Positions 19,485 through 29,548 of a stretch of DNA of 64,000 nucleotides are shown here, one piece after another (positions within the stretch are counted from its first letter, which is position 1; every line of letters begins with the position of its first letter). Origin of the DNA: Geotalea toluenoxydans JCM 15764 (GTDB lineage Bacteria > Desulfobacterota > Desulfuromonadia > Geobacterales > Geobacteraceae); assembly GCF_001311985.1 (NCBI RefSeq), contig NZ_BBCJ01000024.1:1-64000 (forward strand), given 5' to 3'. A model generated the notes under the pieces. It saw only the letters and a list, made by a program, of their open reading frames with translations, made no database searches and was not told the origin of the DNA. A program made the position numbers and the translations under genes.

Positions 19485-20762
19485 ATGCTGCTTCGATACG
19501 GTGAAACAACATTTTCTCTGCAAATCCCTCCTGGCCGTCTTCTTGGGGAACTGCGCACTGACAATCCCGCTTCCGATCCTCCTTTTCAGCTTATCGACCG
19601 GGCAATCTCCGATTGCGAGCCGTACCTTTCTTCGTTTACCAGGGGAGAGAAGGTAGTCATCGTCACCTCCGATATCACACGCTACACCGGGAGTGATCTT
19701 TATCTGCCGCTCCTGGTCGACCGACTGAATCAAGCAGGGATCAGTGACCGGGACATGGAGATTGTCGTTGCCCTGGGTATCCATCGTCGCCAGAGCGAAC
19801 AGGAGCACAAAAAAATTCTTGGCGCTCTCCATGGAAGGATCAGGGTCACCGATCACGATTGCGACAATCCGGGAAAGCTGGCTTATCTGGGCAATACCTC
19901 TACCGGCATAGGGGTGGAAATAAACAGGTCGGTCGCTGAAGCGGATCGGGTCATTTTAACCGGAACCATCGGTTTCCACTATTTTGCGGGGTTCGGCGGC
20001 GGCAGAAAATCAATTCTGCCCGGTGTCGCCAGCCGCAGAGCCTGCATGGCCAGTCATTTCACCGTGCTTAACCCCGAACCCGCCAGTGGCAAGAACCCCT
20101 TTGCCGCGACCGGGGTTCTTGACGGCAATCCGGTCCATCAGGCAATGGTTGAAGCCTGTGCCATGATCGATCCCGATTTCATCTTCAATACGGTCCTCTC
20201 GCCGGACAAGCGAATCATAGCCGCATTTGCCGGCGACTGGCGGGAAATGCACCTGGAAGGGTGCAGGTATTACGCAGACCACTTCTCCTGCAGGATCAGT
20301 GAGAAATCAGATCTGGTGATAGTTTCCTGCGGCGGCTTTCCCAAGGACATCAATTTCATCCAGGCCCATAAATCCATGGAGTATGCCAGTCATGCCGTGA
20401 AGGATGGCGGGGTCATGATCCTGCTTGCGCGCTGCAACGACGGTTATGGTCATGACACCTTTCACCGCTGGTTCAGGTTCAAAGACCTGGATGCCATGGA
20501 GAACGAACTGCGGGAGCATTACGAGATCAACGGCCAGACGGCTTATGCCACCCTGCAGAAGGCGCAGCGATTCCGGGTGATCCTGGTTTCGGACCTGCCT
20601 CCTGAAGAAGTGGAGCAGATGGGTATGACCCCGGCCGGCAATCTGGATGAGGCCATGGACAAGGCGGTCACTTTCCTGCCACCTGATTTCAAGGCTTATG
20701 TGATACCGGAGGGGGGGAATGTCCTGCCGGTGTTAAAGACTGTTCAAGGTTCTAAGTTCTAG
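19485..20762 (+). CDS. larA: LarA-family nickel-dependent 2-hydroxyacid racemase
   Basis: An intact protein of 425 residues of the LarA (DUF2088) family, which racemises lactate or related 2-hydroxyacids with a nickel-pincer nucleotide. DITRYTGSDLYLP, the GIHR block and GFHYFAGFGGGRKSILPGV carry the His and Lys residues that hold the cofactor and substrate in the family. It is followed at once by a glcD-glcF-like dehydrogenase pair, so interconversion of lactate isomers before oxidation is the likely use. The C-terminal codons run into a heptamer repeat. No larBCE cofactor genes are in the window. The ribosome site is weak, so the start is less certain than the rest. Confidence 0.82.
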   Translation: MLLRYGETTFSLQIPPGRLLGELRTDNPASDPPFQLIDRAISDCEPYLSSFTRGEKVVIVTSDITRYTGSDLYLPLLVDRLNQAGISDRDMEIVVALGIHRRQSEQEHKKILGALHGRIRVTDHDCDNPGKLAYLGNTSTGIGVEINRSVAEADRVILTGTIGFHYFAGFGGGRKSILPGVASRRACMASHFTVLNPEPASGKNPFAATGVLDGNPVHQAMVEACAMIDPDFIFNTVLSPDKRIIAAFAGDWREMHLEGCRYYADHFSCRISEKSDLVIVSCGGFPKDINFIQAHKSMEYASHAVKDGGVMILLARCNDGYGHDTFHRWFRFKDLDAMENELREHYEINGQTAYATLQKAQRFRVILVSDLPPEEVEQMGMTPAGNLDEAMDKAVTFLPPDFKAYVIPEGGNVLPVLKTVQGSKF

Positions 20763-20823
20763 GTTCTAGGTAGGAAACACAGAACATGGAACATAGAACA
20801 TAGAACATAGAACATAGAACAAG
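20748..20823. repeat. Heptamer array (GTTCTAG and GAACATA units) between larA and glcD
   Basis: GGTTCTA-AGTTCTA-GGTTCTA (20748-20768) overlaps the larA stop codon. Six consecutive heptamers follow at 20782-20823: GAACATG, four GAACATA and GAACAAG. The two halves are roughly reverse complements, so the transcript could fold into a hairpin. Confidence 0.85.
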
Positions 20824-20840
20824 ATGTTGAAGAGGTGCAA

Positions 20841-22224
20841 ATGCTTGAATCAAGGATTCTTGAGCAAATAATAACCATCGTCGGCAGCGAAAATGTCGCC
20901 ACGGAACGCCAGGATCTGCTCTGTTACGGCTATGATGCCACGCAGATGGAGTTTCTCCCGGATGCGGTCGTTCATCCGGGTAACGTGGATGAGATTTCGC
21001 AGATAATGAAGCTTGCCAACGCCGAAAATATTCATGTTTTTCCCCGTGGAGCAGGAAGCGGTTTTACCGGCGGCGCATTGCCCAAGGGGGGAGGCATCGT
21101 TCTGGTGGTCACCCGCCTGAATCGCATCCTGCGCATCGACACGGAAAATCTCATCGCCGAGGTTGAACCGGGGGTGGTAACCGAGCAGTTCCAGATGGAG
21201 GTGGAGAAACTGGGACTTTTCTATCCTCCCGACCCGGCTTCATTGAAGTTTTCTACCCTTGGGGGTAATGTGGCGGAGAATGCCGGCGGCCCCCGCTGTG
21301 TCAAGTATGGTGTGACGAGGGATTTCGTCATGGGGCTGGAGGTGGTTTTGCCGACGGGTGACATCATCCGCACCGGAGGTGAGACATACAAGGGGGTAGT
21401 AGGTTACGACCTGACCCGACTGCTTTGCGGGTCGGAAGGGACGCTGGGCATTATTACCAAGATCATCTTCAAACTTCTTCCTCTTCCCGAGGCGAAGAAG
21501 ACGATGCTTACCATCTTCGATTCCATCGACGGGGCTGCCAGGGCGGTTTCAACCATCATCGGCAACAAGATCATCCCGACAACCCTTGAGTTTATGGACC
21601 ATGCTACACTGCAATGCGTGGAGAAACGCTTTAGCCTGGGTATCCCGGACAGCGGCCGGGCAGTGTTGATCATCGAGGTGGATGGTGATCGGGAGCTGAT
21701 AGAAAAACAGGCTGCCCGTATTCAGGAACTGGTGAGACCCCTTGCTGGTGGAATGCAAGGTAGCTAAAAATGCGACCGAATCCGAGGCACTGTGGAAGGT
21801 CCGCAGATTGGTTTCACCGTCCCTTCGGGATGTGAACCCTGATAAATTCAACGAGGATATCGTCGTGCCAAGGAGCAAGGTGCCTGACGTCATTCGCCAC
21901 ATTGAAAAGATCCAGCAAAAGTACGACATTCCCATAGTAAACTTCGGCCATGCCGGTGACGGCAATATCCATGTGAATGTCATGATTGACAAGACTGTTC
22001 CCGGTATGGAAGAGAAGGCTCACCAGGCCATCGGCGAGGTGTTTCAGGCTGCCCTTGACCTGAACGGCACCATGTCCGGCGAGCACGGAGTAGGACTGGC
22101 CAAACAGCCGTACATCCATCTGGAGTTGAAGGGAGCTCAATTGGCGGCCATGCAGGCGATCAAGAAGGCGCTGGATCCCAACAACATTCTTAACCCCGGG
22201 AAGATGTTTCCGGTGAAATCGTAA
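20841..22224 (+). CDS. glcD: FAD-linked 2-hydroxyacid dehydrogenase GlcD-like subunit (one frameshift)
   Basis: A flavoprotein that oxidises lactate or glycolate, about 460 residues. One extra C near 21740 (CCCC in GAGACCCC) splits the frame; removal restores VRPLLVECKVAKNATESEAL. The PCMH FAD-binding domain lies at about 35-215 with PRGAGSGFTGGALPKGGGIV and SLKFSTLGGNVAENAGGPRC. The C-terminal oxidase domain includes NFGHAGDGNIHVN and SGEHGVGLAKQPY. ATG 20841 follows AGAGG by 5 bases. Its partner is the Fe-S protein encoded next, and a 57-bp hairpin repeat lies between the two. The substrate is uncertain; D-lactate is likely given larA. Confidence 0.87.
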
Positions 22225-22277
22225 GGGCGCCCCCGTGTGGGCGCCTGAATCGGGCAGGCACATGGGCCTGCCCCTAC
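22221..22277. repeat. 57-bp two-hairpin intergenic repeat, copy 1
   Basis: GTAAGGGCGCCCCCGTGTGG opens a first hairpin (GGGCGC/GCGCC) and GGGCAGGC-ACATGG-GCCTGCCC makes a second, ending in CCCTAC. The layout and the 57-bp length equal those of 48716-48772 and 50088-50144. It overlaps the glcD stop codon. Confidence 0.75.
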
Positions 22278-22288
22278 AAAGGCATGAC

Positions 22289-23554
22289 GTGGACCCATTG
22301 AAGAGAATTGAAAAGGACCTGAAAAAATGCGTCAAGTGTGGTGCCTGCCGGGCCAACTGTCCTGCATTCTCCACTTTCCAGCGCGAGCCTGCGGTAGCGC
22401 GGGGCAAGGTGGCCCTGACTCAGCATTTGCTGGCCAAGGACATCGAGCTGGACGATCAGACCTATCTGGCCATGTCCAAGTGTCTGCTTTGCGGCAGCTG
22501 TGTTGAAAAGTGTCCCAACGAGGTGCCCACGGACGAGATTGTCATCGCCGCCCGTGAGGCTCTGGCGGAGCAGCGGGGACTAACCACGTTTCATAAGGCT
22601 GTAGGGCGGGTCATAAGAAACCGCAAAATGATGAGCATGGGAGCGGCAATGGCCGCCATCCTCGGGCCGCTCTTTTTCCGCAAGGTGCCGGCAACTTCGG
22701 GCCTGAGGCTGCGTTTTCCGCTTCCTTTCGTCGGCGGCAGGCGTCATATTCCCCAGTTGGCAAAAAAGCCATTCCTGTCTCGCCACCCTGAGGTAATTCA
22801 GGGGGAGCCGGGCAAGCCGCGCGTTATCTATTTTGTCGGCTGTATGACTAATTTTGTATACACTGAGGTGGGTGAAGCTGCCCTGGCTTTGTTCCGTCAT
22901 CTGGGCTGCACCGTCATCATTCCCAAAGATCAGCAGTGCTGCGGCCTGCCCGGCATGTCCGGCGGCGATATGGAGACGGTGCGGGAATTGGCTGAAAGGA
23001 ATCTGTCTGCCCTGGAAAAATACGAAGCCGATTATGTTGTCACCGCCTGTGCAACCTGTGGCGGAGCCCTGCATAAATTTTATCCGGCAGTAGTCGGCAA
23101 GAGGAACCCCGAGTTGCAACAGCGGCTGCTGGCTCTGGCCGAAAAGACGATCGATGCCTCGGTCCTGCTGCAAAAACTGGGATTACAGCCGGAAGAGACC
23201 GGCGCCGGTGAGGCGATGAAAATTACCTATCATGACCCCTGCCATCTGCGTACCCGGGCCATCACCAGGCAGCCGAGGGAACTGCTCACGGCGGCAACCG
23301 GTGTGCAACTGGTGGAGATGGAGGGTGCTGACAAGTGTTGCGGCCTTGGTGGAACCTTCAATGTTTATCACTATGAAAGCTCAATGGAGATTAATTCAAG
23401 TAAGAGCGAAGCCATAAAACGTACCGGCGCCGATGCGGTTGTTACCGGTTGCCCCGGTTGCATGATGCAGCTTTCCGACGGGTTGAAGCACAGCGGCGCT
23501 CCGACACGAGTGTTGCATACCCTGGAAATTCTGGCGCGAAAAATCAGAAACTGA
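22289..23554 (+). CDS. glcF: Fe-S/CCG-domain oxidoreductase GlcF-like subunit
   Basis: About 421 residues from GTG 22289. Two [4Fe-4S] ferredoxin motifs stand near the N-terminus: CVKCGACRANCPAF and CLLCGSCVEKCPNEVP. Two CCG (DUF3400-type) domains follow, with QQCCGLPGMSGG and ADKCCGLGGTFN. It would pass electrons from the GlcD-like flavin to a quinone or cytochrome carrier. The start was chosen at the GTG closest to the conserved DPLKRIEKDLKKC; a longer frame would translate the hairpin repeat. It ends the larA-glcD-glcF unit. Confidence 0.88.
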   Translation: MDPLKRIEKDLKKCVKCGACRANCPAFSTFQREPAVARGKVALTQHLLAKDIELDDQTYLAMSKCLLCGSCVEKCPNEVPTDEIVIAAREALAEQRGLTTFHKAVGRVIRNRKMMSMGAAMAAILGPLFFRKVPATSGLRLRFPLPFVGGRRHIPQLAKKPFLSRHPEVIQGEPGKPRVIYFVGCMTNFVYTEVGEAALALFRHLGCTVIIPKDQQCCGLPGMSGGDMETVRELAERNLSALEKYEADYVVTACATCGGALHKFYPAVVGKRNPELQQRLLALAEKTIDASVLLQKLGLQPEETGAGEAMKITYHDPCHLRTRAITRQPRELLTAATGVQLVEMEGADKCCGLGGTFNVYHYESSMEINSSKSEAIKRTGADAVVTGCPGCMMQLSDGLKHSGAPTRVLHTLEILARKIRN

Positions 23555-23637
23555 TTTTCATAATAATAAAAGGTTTTAAGTGCTGCTTAAGGTCTTGATT
23601 TATTGTCAGGATTTTATTATTAGTGAAATTTTTTTTA

Positions 23638-23673
23638 TTGACATTGGAATCTAAATTCGGTATGTATTCCGAA
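23638..23673 (+). promoter_or_regulatory. Promoter and palindromic operator upstream of the XRE-cupin regulator
   Basis: TTGACA (23638-23643), a 17-base spacer and TATGTA (23661-23666) form a promoter. TTCGG-N8-CCGAA (23656-23673) covers the -10 region and GGAAT/ATTCC adds an outer repeat. Autoregulation by the gene's own product is inferred from position only. Confidence 0.5.
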
Positions 23674-23708
23674 AAATAAAAATAGGTTTTATTTTTTTGG
23701 GGCAATTA

Positions 23709-24272
23709 ATGACCGATTACAATATCGGCGCCAAGATAAAAAAGCTGCGTCTCGCTAAGAAGCTGACACTACAGGCCGTTGCGAAAGAAACCGGATTCTC
23801 GCCGGCTCTCATCTCTCAGATCGAAAACAATAACGTTTCTCCGCCGATTGCGACACTGTCGAAAATCGCGAAGTTTTTTGACGTGAAGGTCGGTATGTTT
23901 TTCGCCGAGGATGAGGAAGAGTGCCGGTTCGAGGTGGTTCGGAAGGGTGAGCGCAAGTTGATACCCCGGGTCATCTCCCGTTCCGGAACCAGCCAGGGCT
24001 ACTCGTACGAATCCCTGTCATTCAGGAAACAGAACAAGAAGATGGAACCGTTTCTGCTTTCTGTGGCAGAAAAGGCTGCCGAGGAGAATACCTACAGCCA
24101 TGACGGTGAGGAATTTCTCTTTATCATGCAAGGCAGTGCCGAACTTCTCCTGGACGACGAGCGCATCTCCCTCGAAGAGGGGGACTGCGTCTACTTCGAT
24201 TCTTCCCTCAAGCATCGACTTCTATCCAAAGACGGGTCAGAGGTAAAGGTGCTTGCCGTTGTAACCAGATAA
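23709..24272 (+). CDS. XRE-family regulator with C-terminal cupin domain
   Basis: A DNA-binding protein of 187 residues. A helix-turn-helix of the Cro/CI type lies at about 9-63 (LTLQAVAKETGFSPALISQI with SPPIATLSKIAKFF). A cupin domain follows at about 105-180, with YSHDGEEFLFIMQGSAELLL and GDCVYFDSSLKHRL, likely a small-molecule sensor. It lies directly upstream of the methylmalonyl-CoA pathway genes on the same strand, separated by 145 bases, so control of those genes is a reasonable guess. Start ATG 23709 is used; the ribosome site is poor. Confidence 0.88.
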   Translation: MTDYNIGAKIKKLRLAKKLTLQAVAKETGFSPALISQIENNNVSPPIATLSKIAKFFDVKVGMFFAEDEEECRFEVVRKGERKLIPRVISRSGTSQGYSYESLSFRKQNKKMEPFLLSVAEKAAEENTYSHDGEEFLFIMQGSAELLLDDERISLEEGDCVYFDSSLKHRLLSKDGSEVKVLAVVTR

Positions 24273-24417
24273 GAATCAGAAATTTTGATCTACCCCTCCC
24301 GAAGTGCCAATTCACCCGATGCTTCCCCTTTCGTGTGACTTTGAAAACAAAATGAATCTAATTACCCTGGCTTAAGACTATTGCTGAAACAATCCAATTA
24401 CCGGAAGGATGACGGAG

Positions 24418-26141
24418 ATGTCCAAAAAAGCGATTAAACCTTCACTGAAAAACCCCTTTGCCCCGGATGAGAAAGTTGATTTCAACATTCCCGGTGAGAT
24501 TTCCCGTGCGGAAGGCGGCTACGAAGAGGCCATGAAGGAGGGTTACGACCTGATCCAGCGGCCCATAAAATCGGTGAGCATCGATCAGATCGAGAAGCAG
24601 CACTTCAAAAAGCGAATGACCGTTTGGGAAAGGATCAGGGTCCTGACTGAACTGGAGCCGAACATCCTTTTCCAGAACTGGGGCAAAAACCTGGACGGTG
24701 CTTCACTTGTCACGGGCATTCTCAATATTCACGGGCGGGACGTGGCTGTTTACGGCCATGACTTCACTGTCCGCGCCGGTTCCATGGATGCAACCAACGG
24801 CAACAAGCTGGCCCGTCTTTTCCAGATGGCCGGTGAGAAAGGAATACCGCTTATCGGCATGAATGACAGCGCCGGCGCCTTTGTTCCTGCCGGGGTTGGC
24901 GGGCTTGACGGCTATGCCGAAGCCTTCACTGCCCTGCGAAAAATCAGCGGTGTCGTTCCCAGCATCATGTGCATGTTCGGCTTCAATGCCGGTGGCGGGA
25001 GCTACCTTCCCAGGCAGGGGAGCTTTGTCATTCAGCCCCAGGATACCTTCTTCGGCCTCACTGGTCCCGGCGTCGTCAAATCCGTCCTGGGCGAGGATGT
25101 AACCCCTGAAGACCTGGGCGGACCCAAAGTCCATGGCCAGTCGGGCGTAGCCGATCTTACCGTCGAGGACGAAGTGGGCGCTCTGCGTACCGCCGTCATG
25201 CTCCTCAACTACCTTCCTGACAATAACAGCGTCATGGCTCCTTTTCAGCCGACCAGCGATCCCCTCGACCGCAAGACCTGGGAGATCAACACTCTTCTCA
25301 AGAAGGCCTTCAACTCGCCGACCGGATTCAATACTCCGTTTGACGTTTCCATCATTATCCAGCAGATCTGCGATCATGGCGACTATTTTGAAATGCAGCC
25401 CAACCGTGCCCGGAATGCCGTCACCGCCTTCGGTCGCCTGGGCGGCAACGTTGTCGGTTTCGTCGCCAACAACAGCGCCGTGGACTCCGGGCAGATCGAC
25501 GTTGATGCAGCCTACAAGATTGCCCGTTTCAACCGTTTCTGCAACATCTACAACATCCCCATCATCTTCATGGAAGATACCACTGGCTTCCTGCCGGGCC
25601 GCGAGCAGGAGGCCCGCGGCATCGTTCAGGCAGGCCGGGCAATGCTCGATTCCATCGTTGATATCCGCACACCGCGCATCCTGTTGATCCTCCGCAATGC
25701 TTACGGCGGTGCCTATGCATCCTATAACAACTACCCGACCGGCGCCGATCTGGTTCTTGCTCTGCCGACCACCCGTCTGGCTGTCATGGGGCCTGCCGGC
25801 AAAGAATTCGTCTACAAGGACGAACTGCGCAAGCTGCGCACTGAAGTTGCCGAGCGAGTAAAACGGGGCACCCTGCAGCGTGTGGAGGCCGGTGTTAAAG
25901 AGGATGCTGCAAAGAGTGATGCGGAAAAAGAAGCGGCCGAGTGGCTGAGAACCCAGGAAGCAGCCCTCAACCTGCGCTACGAAAAGGAGCTGATGAACCG
26001 AAGGAAGCGCTCAGCCTTGGCTCCATCTCGTCTCTTGTCATGCCTACCGATCTGCGCAAGGTGCTCGGCGAGAACCTGAACTTCTTCCTCAGGCACTATA
26101 AGCCTAGTCCGATGCAGGCGGTGCAGCGCGAGTTCCATTAA
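24418..26141 (+). CDS. Acyl-CoA (propionyl-CoA type) carboxylase, carboxyltransferase subunit (one frameshift)
   Basis: About 574 residues. A lost C near 25998 (AACCCG read as AACCG) shifts the frame; repaired, the C-terminus reads [20 protein letters not shown] and ends [10 protein letters not shown]. Two crotonase-fold halves are visible, with [19 protein letters not shown] in the first and [16 protein letters not shown] in the second, the acyl-CoA and carboxybiotin site motifs. It transfers carboxyl from biotin to an acyl-CoA. Followed by the biotin carboxylase/carrier gene, mutase and epimerase, it most likely makes methylmalonyl-CoA from propionyl-CoA. Acetyl-CoA or another substrate cannot be excluded. 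ATG 24418 gives better ribosome-site spacing than 24409. Confidence 0.85.
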
Positions 26142-26236
26142 AAAACGGAGCCTTGAGACGCAGGGCCTGCCAGGTGCAGAAGTGTTGCTTGTAAGGTTGT
26201 GACTTTTAATATCCAATGGATTGGAGATAGAGACCA

Positions 26237-29124
26237 ATGAAACAAACCTCTGATTACTACATCAAGAACCCGCTCATTCATAAAGATCGCCGGCTCGGCA
26301 AGTCCCCGTCCGATTGGGTGAGTTCCTTTTCCTGCGAGGACCTGAAACCTCTGATCGTTTGTCGTGGACCGATCCGCAAGGAAGCTATGGATGTCTACGA
26401 GGAAATGGGTATTACCCATTACGGTATACTGCTGTCGGAAAAAGATTCCATCGTTTACCCCAATGCTCTTGCCCCTGAACTGCGCCAGCTGACCGACTCC
26501 CGCCGCGTCCACCGCGTGCCCGACTACACCGGCGCCAGTAAGGAGGAGCGGGTCGAGCGTATCCATCAGATCATCAGTATTGCCAAAGACAACGGCTATG
26601 ATTCTATCTTTGCCGGCTACGGTTTTATGGCGGAAGATGATGAGTTTGTTGCCGCAATCGAAGCTGCCGGTTTGAAGTTCATCGGTCCCTGCTCTGCCAC
26701 CCAGGCAGGAGCGGGCAAGAAGGACGAAGCCAAACGTACTGCCCTGACAGTGAATGTCAGTGTCACTCCCGGTATCGATAACGTCACCGCCCGTACCTTA
26801 CTCAAAAAACATCCGACAAGGGAAAAACTCCTGGCACTGGTCAAGTCCGACGGCTTCAAGTGCGACGAACAGGTGATCAGCAATCCTGATATCTCTCTGG
26901 AAGACCTGGCGGATCATATTCTCTATGCCTCCTATGTCAAAGGGGTGGACCTCTTTTCCATCGAAGAGCTCTGTGCGCAGGTTCAGGCCGAAGTTGCCGA
27001 TATGTTCAGGAAATATCCCCAAAGCCGGATTCGTCTTAAGGCCATTGGCGGGGGCGGCGGCAAGGGGCAGCGAATTCTGGGCGCATCGCTGCTGCCGCTG
27101 AAAAAAGCCGACGACAAGGCTATTGCTGCCGCTGCAGCGGAGGCTCCTACTCTGGTAAGGGAGATTCTCAATGAGGTCAAAGCCAACGGCATTGGCGATA
27201 ATAAAAACGTCCTCATCGAGCTGAACATTGAGCAGACCCGCCATAACGAGATCCAGCTGCTGGGCAACGGCGACTGGTGCATAGCCCTTGGTGGCCGCGA
27301 CTGTTCCCTGCAGATGCATGAGCAAAAGCTGCTGGAGGTATCGGTAACACAGGAAGGACTGTTGGCGGCCATTGAGAGGGCCAAGCAGCCGGCAACAAGA
27401 GCGAAGCAAAAGCCCTGGAGAGCGACCTGAAGGTCCTCAAGCGCATGGAAGAGGAATCGGAGCGTTTCGGCAGGGCAGTCGGCCTGGATTCTGCCTCAAC
27501 CTTCGAATGTATCGTTGACCGCGACCGTCACTTTTTCATGGAGGTGAACACCAGGATCCAAGTTGAGCACCGGGTCACAGAGCTTTGCTACAACCTCAAG
27601 TTCACCAACCCCAAGGACAAGAACGACTTTTTCGTGGTCGAGTCGCTGGTGGAGGCCATGGCTTTGCTGGCACGGCACAAGGAGCGCCTGCCCAAGCCGG
27701 AGCGGCTCGTGCGGTTCAACGCTTCCGTGGAAGCGCGCTTGAATGCAACTGACGATTCCCTCTCGCCCCACGCAGGAGGCATGATCCGCTACTGGTCGAA
27801 GCCCATCGATGGCGAGATCCGTGACGATCAGGGCATCAGCATGCTCAACCCTGACACCGGCATCTTCGTCAAATACAAGGTGGCTGGAGCCTACGACTCG
27901 AATATTGCACTCCTTCTGACCAAGGGGGAGGATCGCCGTGACAGCTACGAGCGCATGTCAGAGGTTATCCGCAGCACTACTCTCCGCGGCAGCGATCTGG
28001 CCACCAATCTGGAGTTCCATTATGGTCTCGTTAACTGGTTTCTTGGCACCAATGTCATGGCAAAGCCCACTACACGTTTCGTCGTGCCTTATCTGACGCT
28101 GGTCGGCACCTTGAAGGAGGAGGCAAACAAGCTTGATCCGGTCTTTGCCTTCCTGCAGATGAAAAAGCATTATGCCAAACTCCTGGCGGAGCAGTTTCCC
28201 GACGATCCGAAGGTGGCAAAAAACATGTCGTCCCTGCTTGACCGCAAGGGCACCCTCATTACCCGTCCCATGGAAAGACTTCTCGGCGACCCCCATCTCT
28301 TGTCCGGCTGGTTGAGCATGAACACCAAGAATTTCCGCATTGACAACGGCAAGGTGGTCTGGCTGAGGAATCCGCTAGGAGTACTCAACGATACCTACGA
28401 TTATCTCCATATGTCGTTCCGTCCCCATAAACCGGCAGCTGAGGTGATCTGGGGTCACGATAATGAACTGCTTCAGGAGGCACTCAGCTTTTCCAGAACG
28501 CTGCGGGAGAAACTCGGCCTGCAAAGGGACGAATATTTCCAGCTGTGTGAGCTGCTGCAGAAGGACGAACCGCAAGGTGGCATGGATGCAGCGACGTGGG
28601 AGCAGGTACGGTCGGCTCACTTCGGCTATGAAGCGGGACTGGAGCTGCTCGGCATGCTGTTCCTGGTCGGGGTTAACGTGAAGTTCTGGGATCTGCGTGT
28701 TGAAGAGGATCTGGAGATTACCATTCCCGAATACCTGACAGATCCTGATCTTCAGGCTCGCATGAAAAAAGTACTGGTCCCCCCACCGGCCACCAAGGCC
28801 GATGAAATTGTCTCCGTTTGCGGCGGCATGTATTATGCCCAGGAGGCCCCAGGCATGCCCGCCTTCGTCGAAGAGGGGATGCATTTCGATAAGGGGCAAC
28901 CCCTTTACATCATCGAGGTCATGAAGATGTTCAACAAGGTCAATGCGCCGTTCTCCGGCACTATCGACAAGATCCTCATTCAAGGTGGTGACGGCACCAT
29001 TGTTCAAAAAGGCCAGCCGTTGTTCAAGGTGACCCCCGATGAGAAGTTTGTCGAGGTCGATCCCAATGAGATAGAGCGGGAAAAACGTACCTTGACGACT
29101 AAATATCTGAAGGCGGTACTCTAG
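26237..29124 (+). CDS. Biotin carboxylase - biotin carboxyl carrier fusion (one frameshift)
   Basis: About 962 residues after restoring a G near 27386 (AAGGCAGCC read as AAGCAGCC). The biotin carboxylase region (about 25-560) has the ATP-binding glycine loop RLKAIGGGGGKGQRILG and the active-site motif FFMEVNTRIQVEHRVTEL, with the Asn, Arg, Gln and Glu of the catalytic set. A linker domain of about 250 residues follows. The C-terminal lipoyl/biotinyl domain carries IIEVMKMFNKV, with Lys of VMKM the biotin attachment site. It carboxylates its own biotin using bicarbonate and ATP for the carboxyltransferase encoded upstream. It is longer than most alpha subunits. Confidence 0.85.
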
Positions 29125-29137
29125 CTTCAAGAAAAGA

Positions 29138-29162
29138 AAAAGGGCTCCGACAACGGAGCCCT
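29138..29162 (-). terminator. Terminator between the convergent carboxylase and zinc-ribbon genes
   Basis: AGGGCTCCG-ACAA-CGGAGCCCT is followed on the minus strand by TTTTCTTTTC, so it mainly suits the zinc-ribbon gene. A second hairpin, ACCCCGC-CTCCAAA-GCGGGGT (29174-29194), lies beside it. Confidence 0.65.
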
Positions 29163-29215
29163 CTGATAATCTCACCCCGCCTCCAAAGCGGGGTTTGCTG
29201 TTAGTGGGCAGAGGC

Positions 29216-29425
29216 TCAGTGCAGATTGTAATCATCCCCTTCTACGCATTCGGACTGTGCTTCGAGAAACGACTTTTCCTGGGGATCCTTGATGACCTCG
29301 GTTATACCATGGTTCACCGACCACATGGTCCCGCAGCTGGGGCACTCCATGATGTCTTCCGTGAAGCCGTCGGAATGAAGCTCCATTTCGCTGTGCTGCC
29401 GGCTTTTGCATACTGGGCATTTCAT
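29216..29425 (-). CDS. Small zinc-ribbon protein of unknown function
   Basis: A protein of 69 residues. Two CPxC knuckles, MKCPVCKSRQ at the N-terminus and MECPSCGTMWSVNHG in the middle, form a classic zinc ribbon. The C-terminal tail is acidic. ATG 29425 is chosen for AAGGAG six bases upstream. It lies on the opposite strand between the carboxylase and mutase genes and does not appear to belong to their operon. No function can be given. Confidence 0.75.
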   Translation of the reverse strand: MKCPVCKSRQHSEMELHSDGFTEDIMECPSCGTMWSVNHGITEVIKDPQEKSFLEAQSECVEGDDYNLH

Positions 29426-29548
29426 GGCTGTCTCCTTTCTCATTTCATGAAGCACCGATATGATCTAAATTTTATGTTCATCAGCTTAAAAATTGCAAGT
29501 GGATAAAAATCAGCTCCACGATTTTCCTATCATGACAAGGAGAGCAAA

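Noticed and set aside
20782..20823. CRISPR-like array
   Set aside because: The units are 7 bases with no spacers; it is a simple tandem repeat.
20835..22224. glcD as two genes or a programmed frameshift
   Set aside because: The shift is at a CCCC run without a slippery heptamer or downstream stem typical of programmed events, and many unrelated genes here show the same kind of shift.
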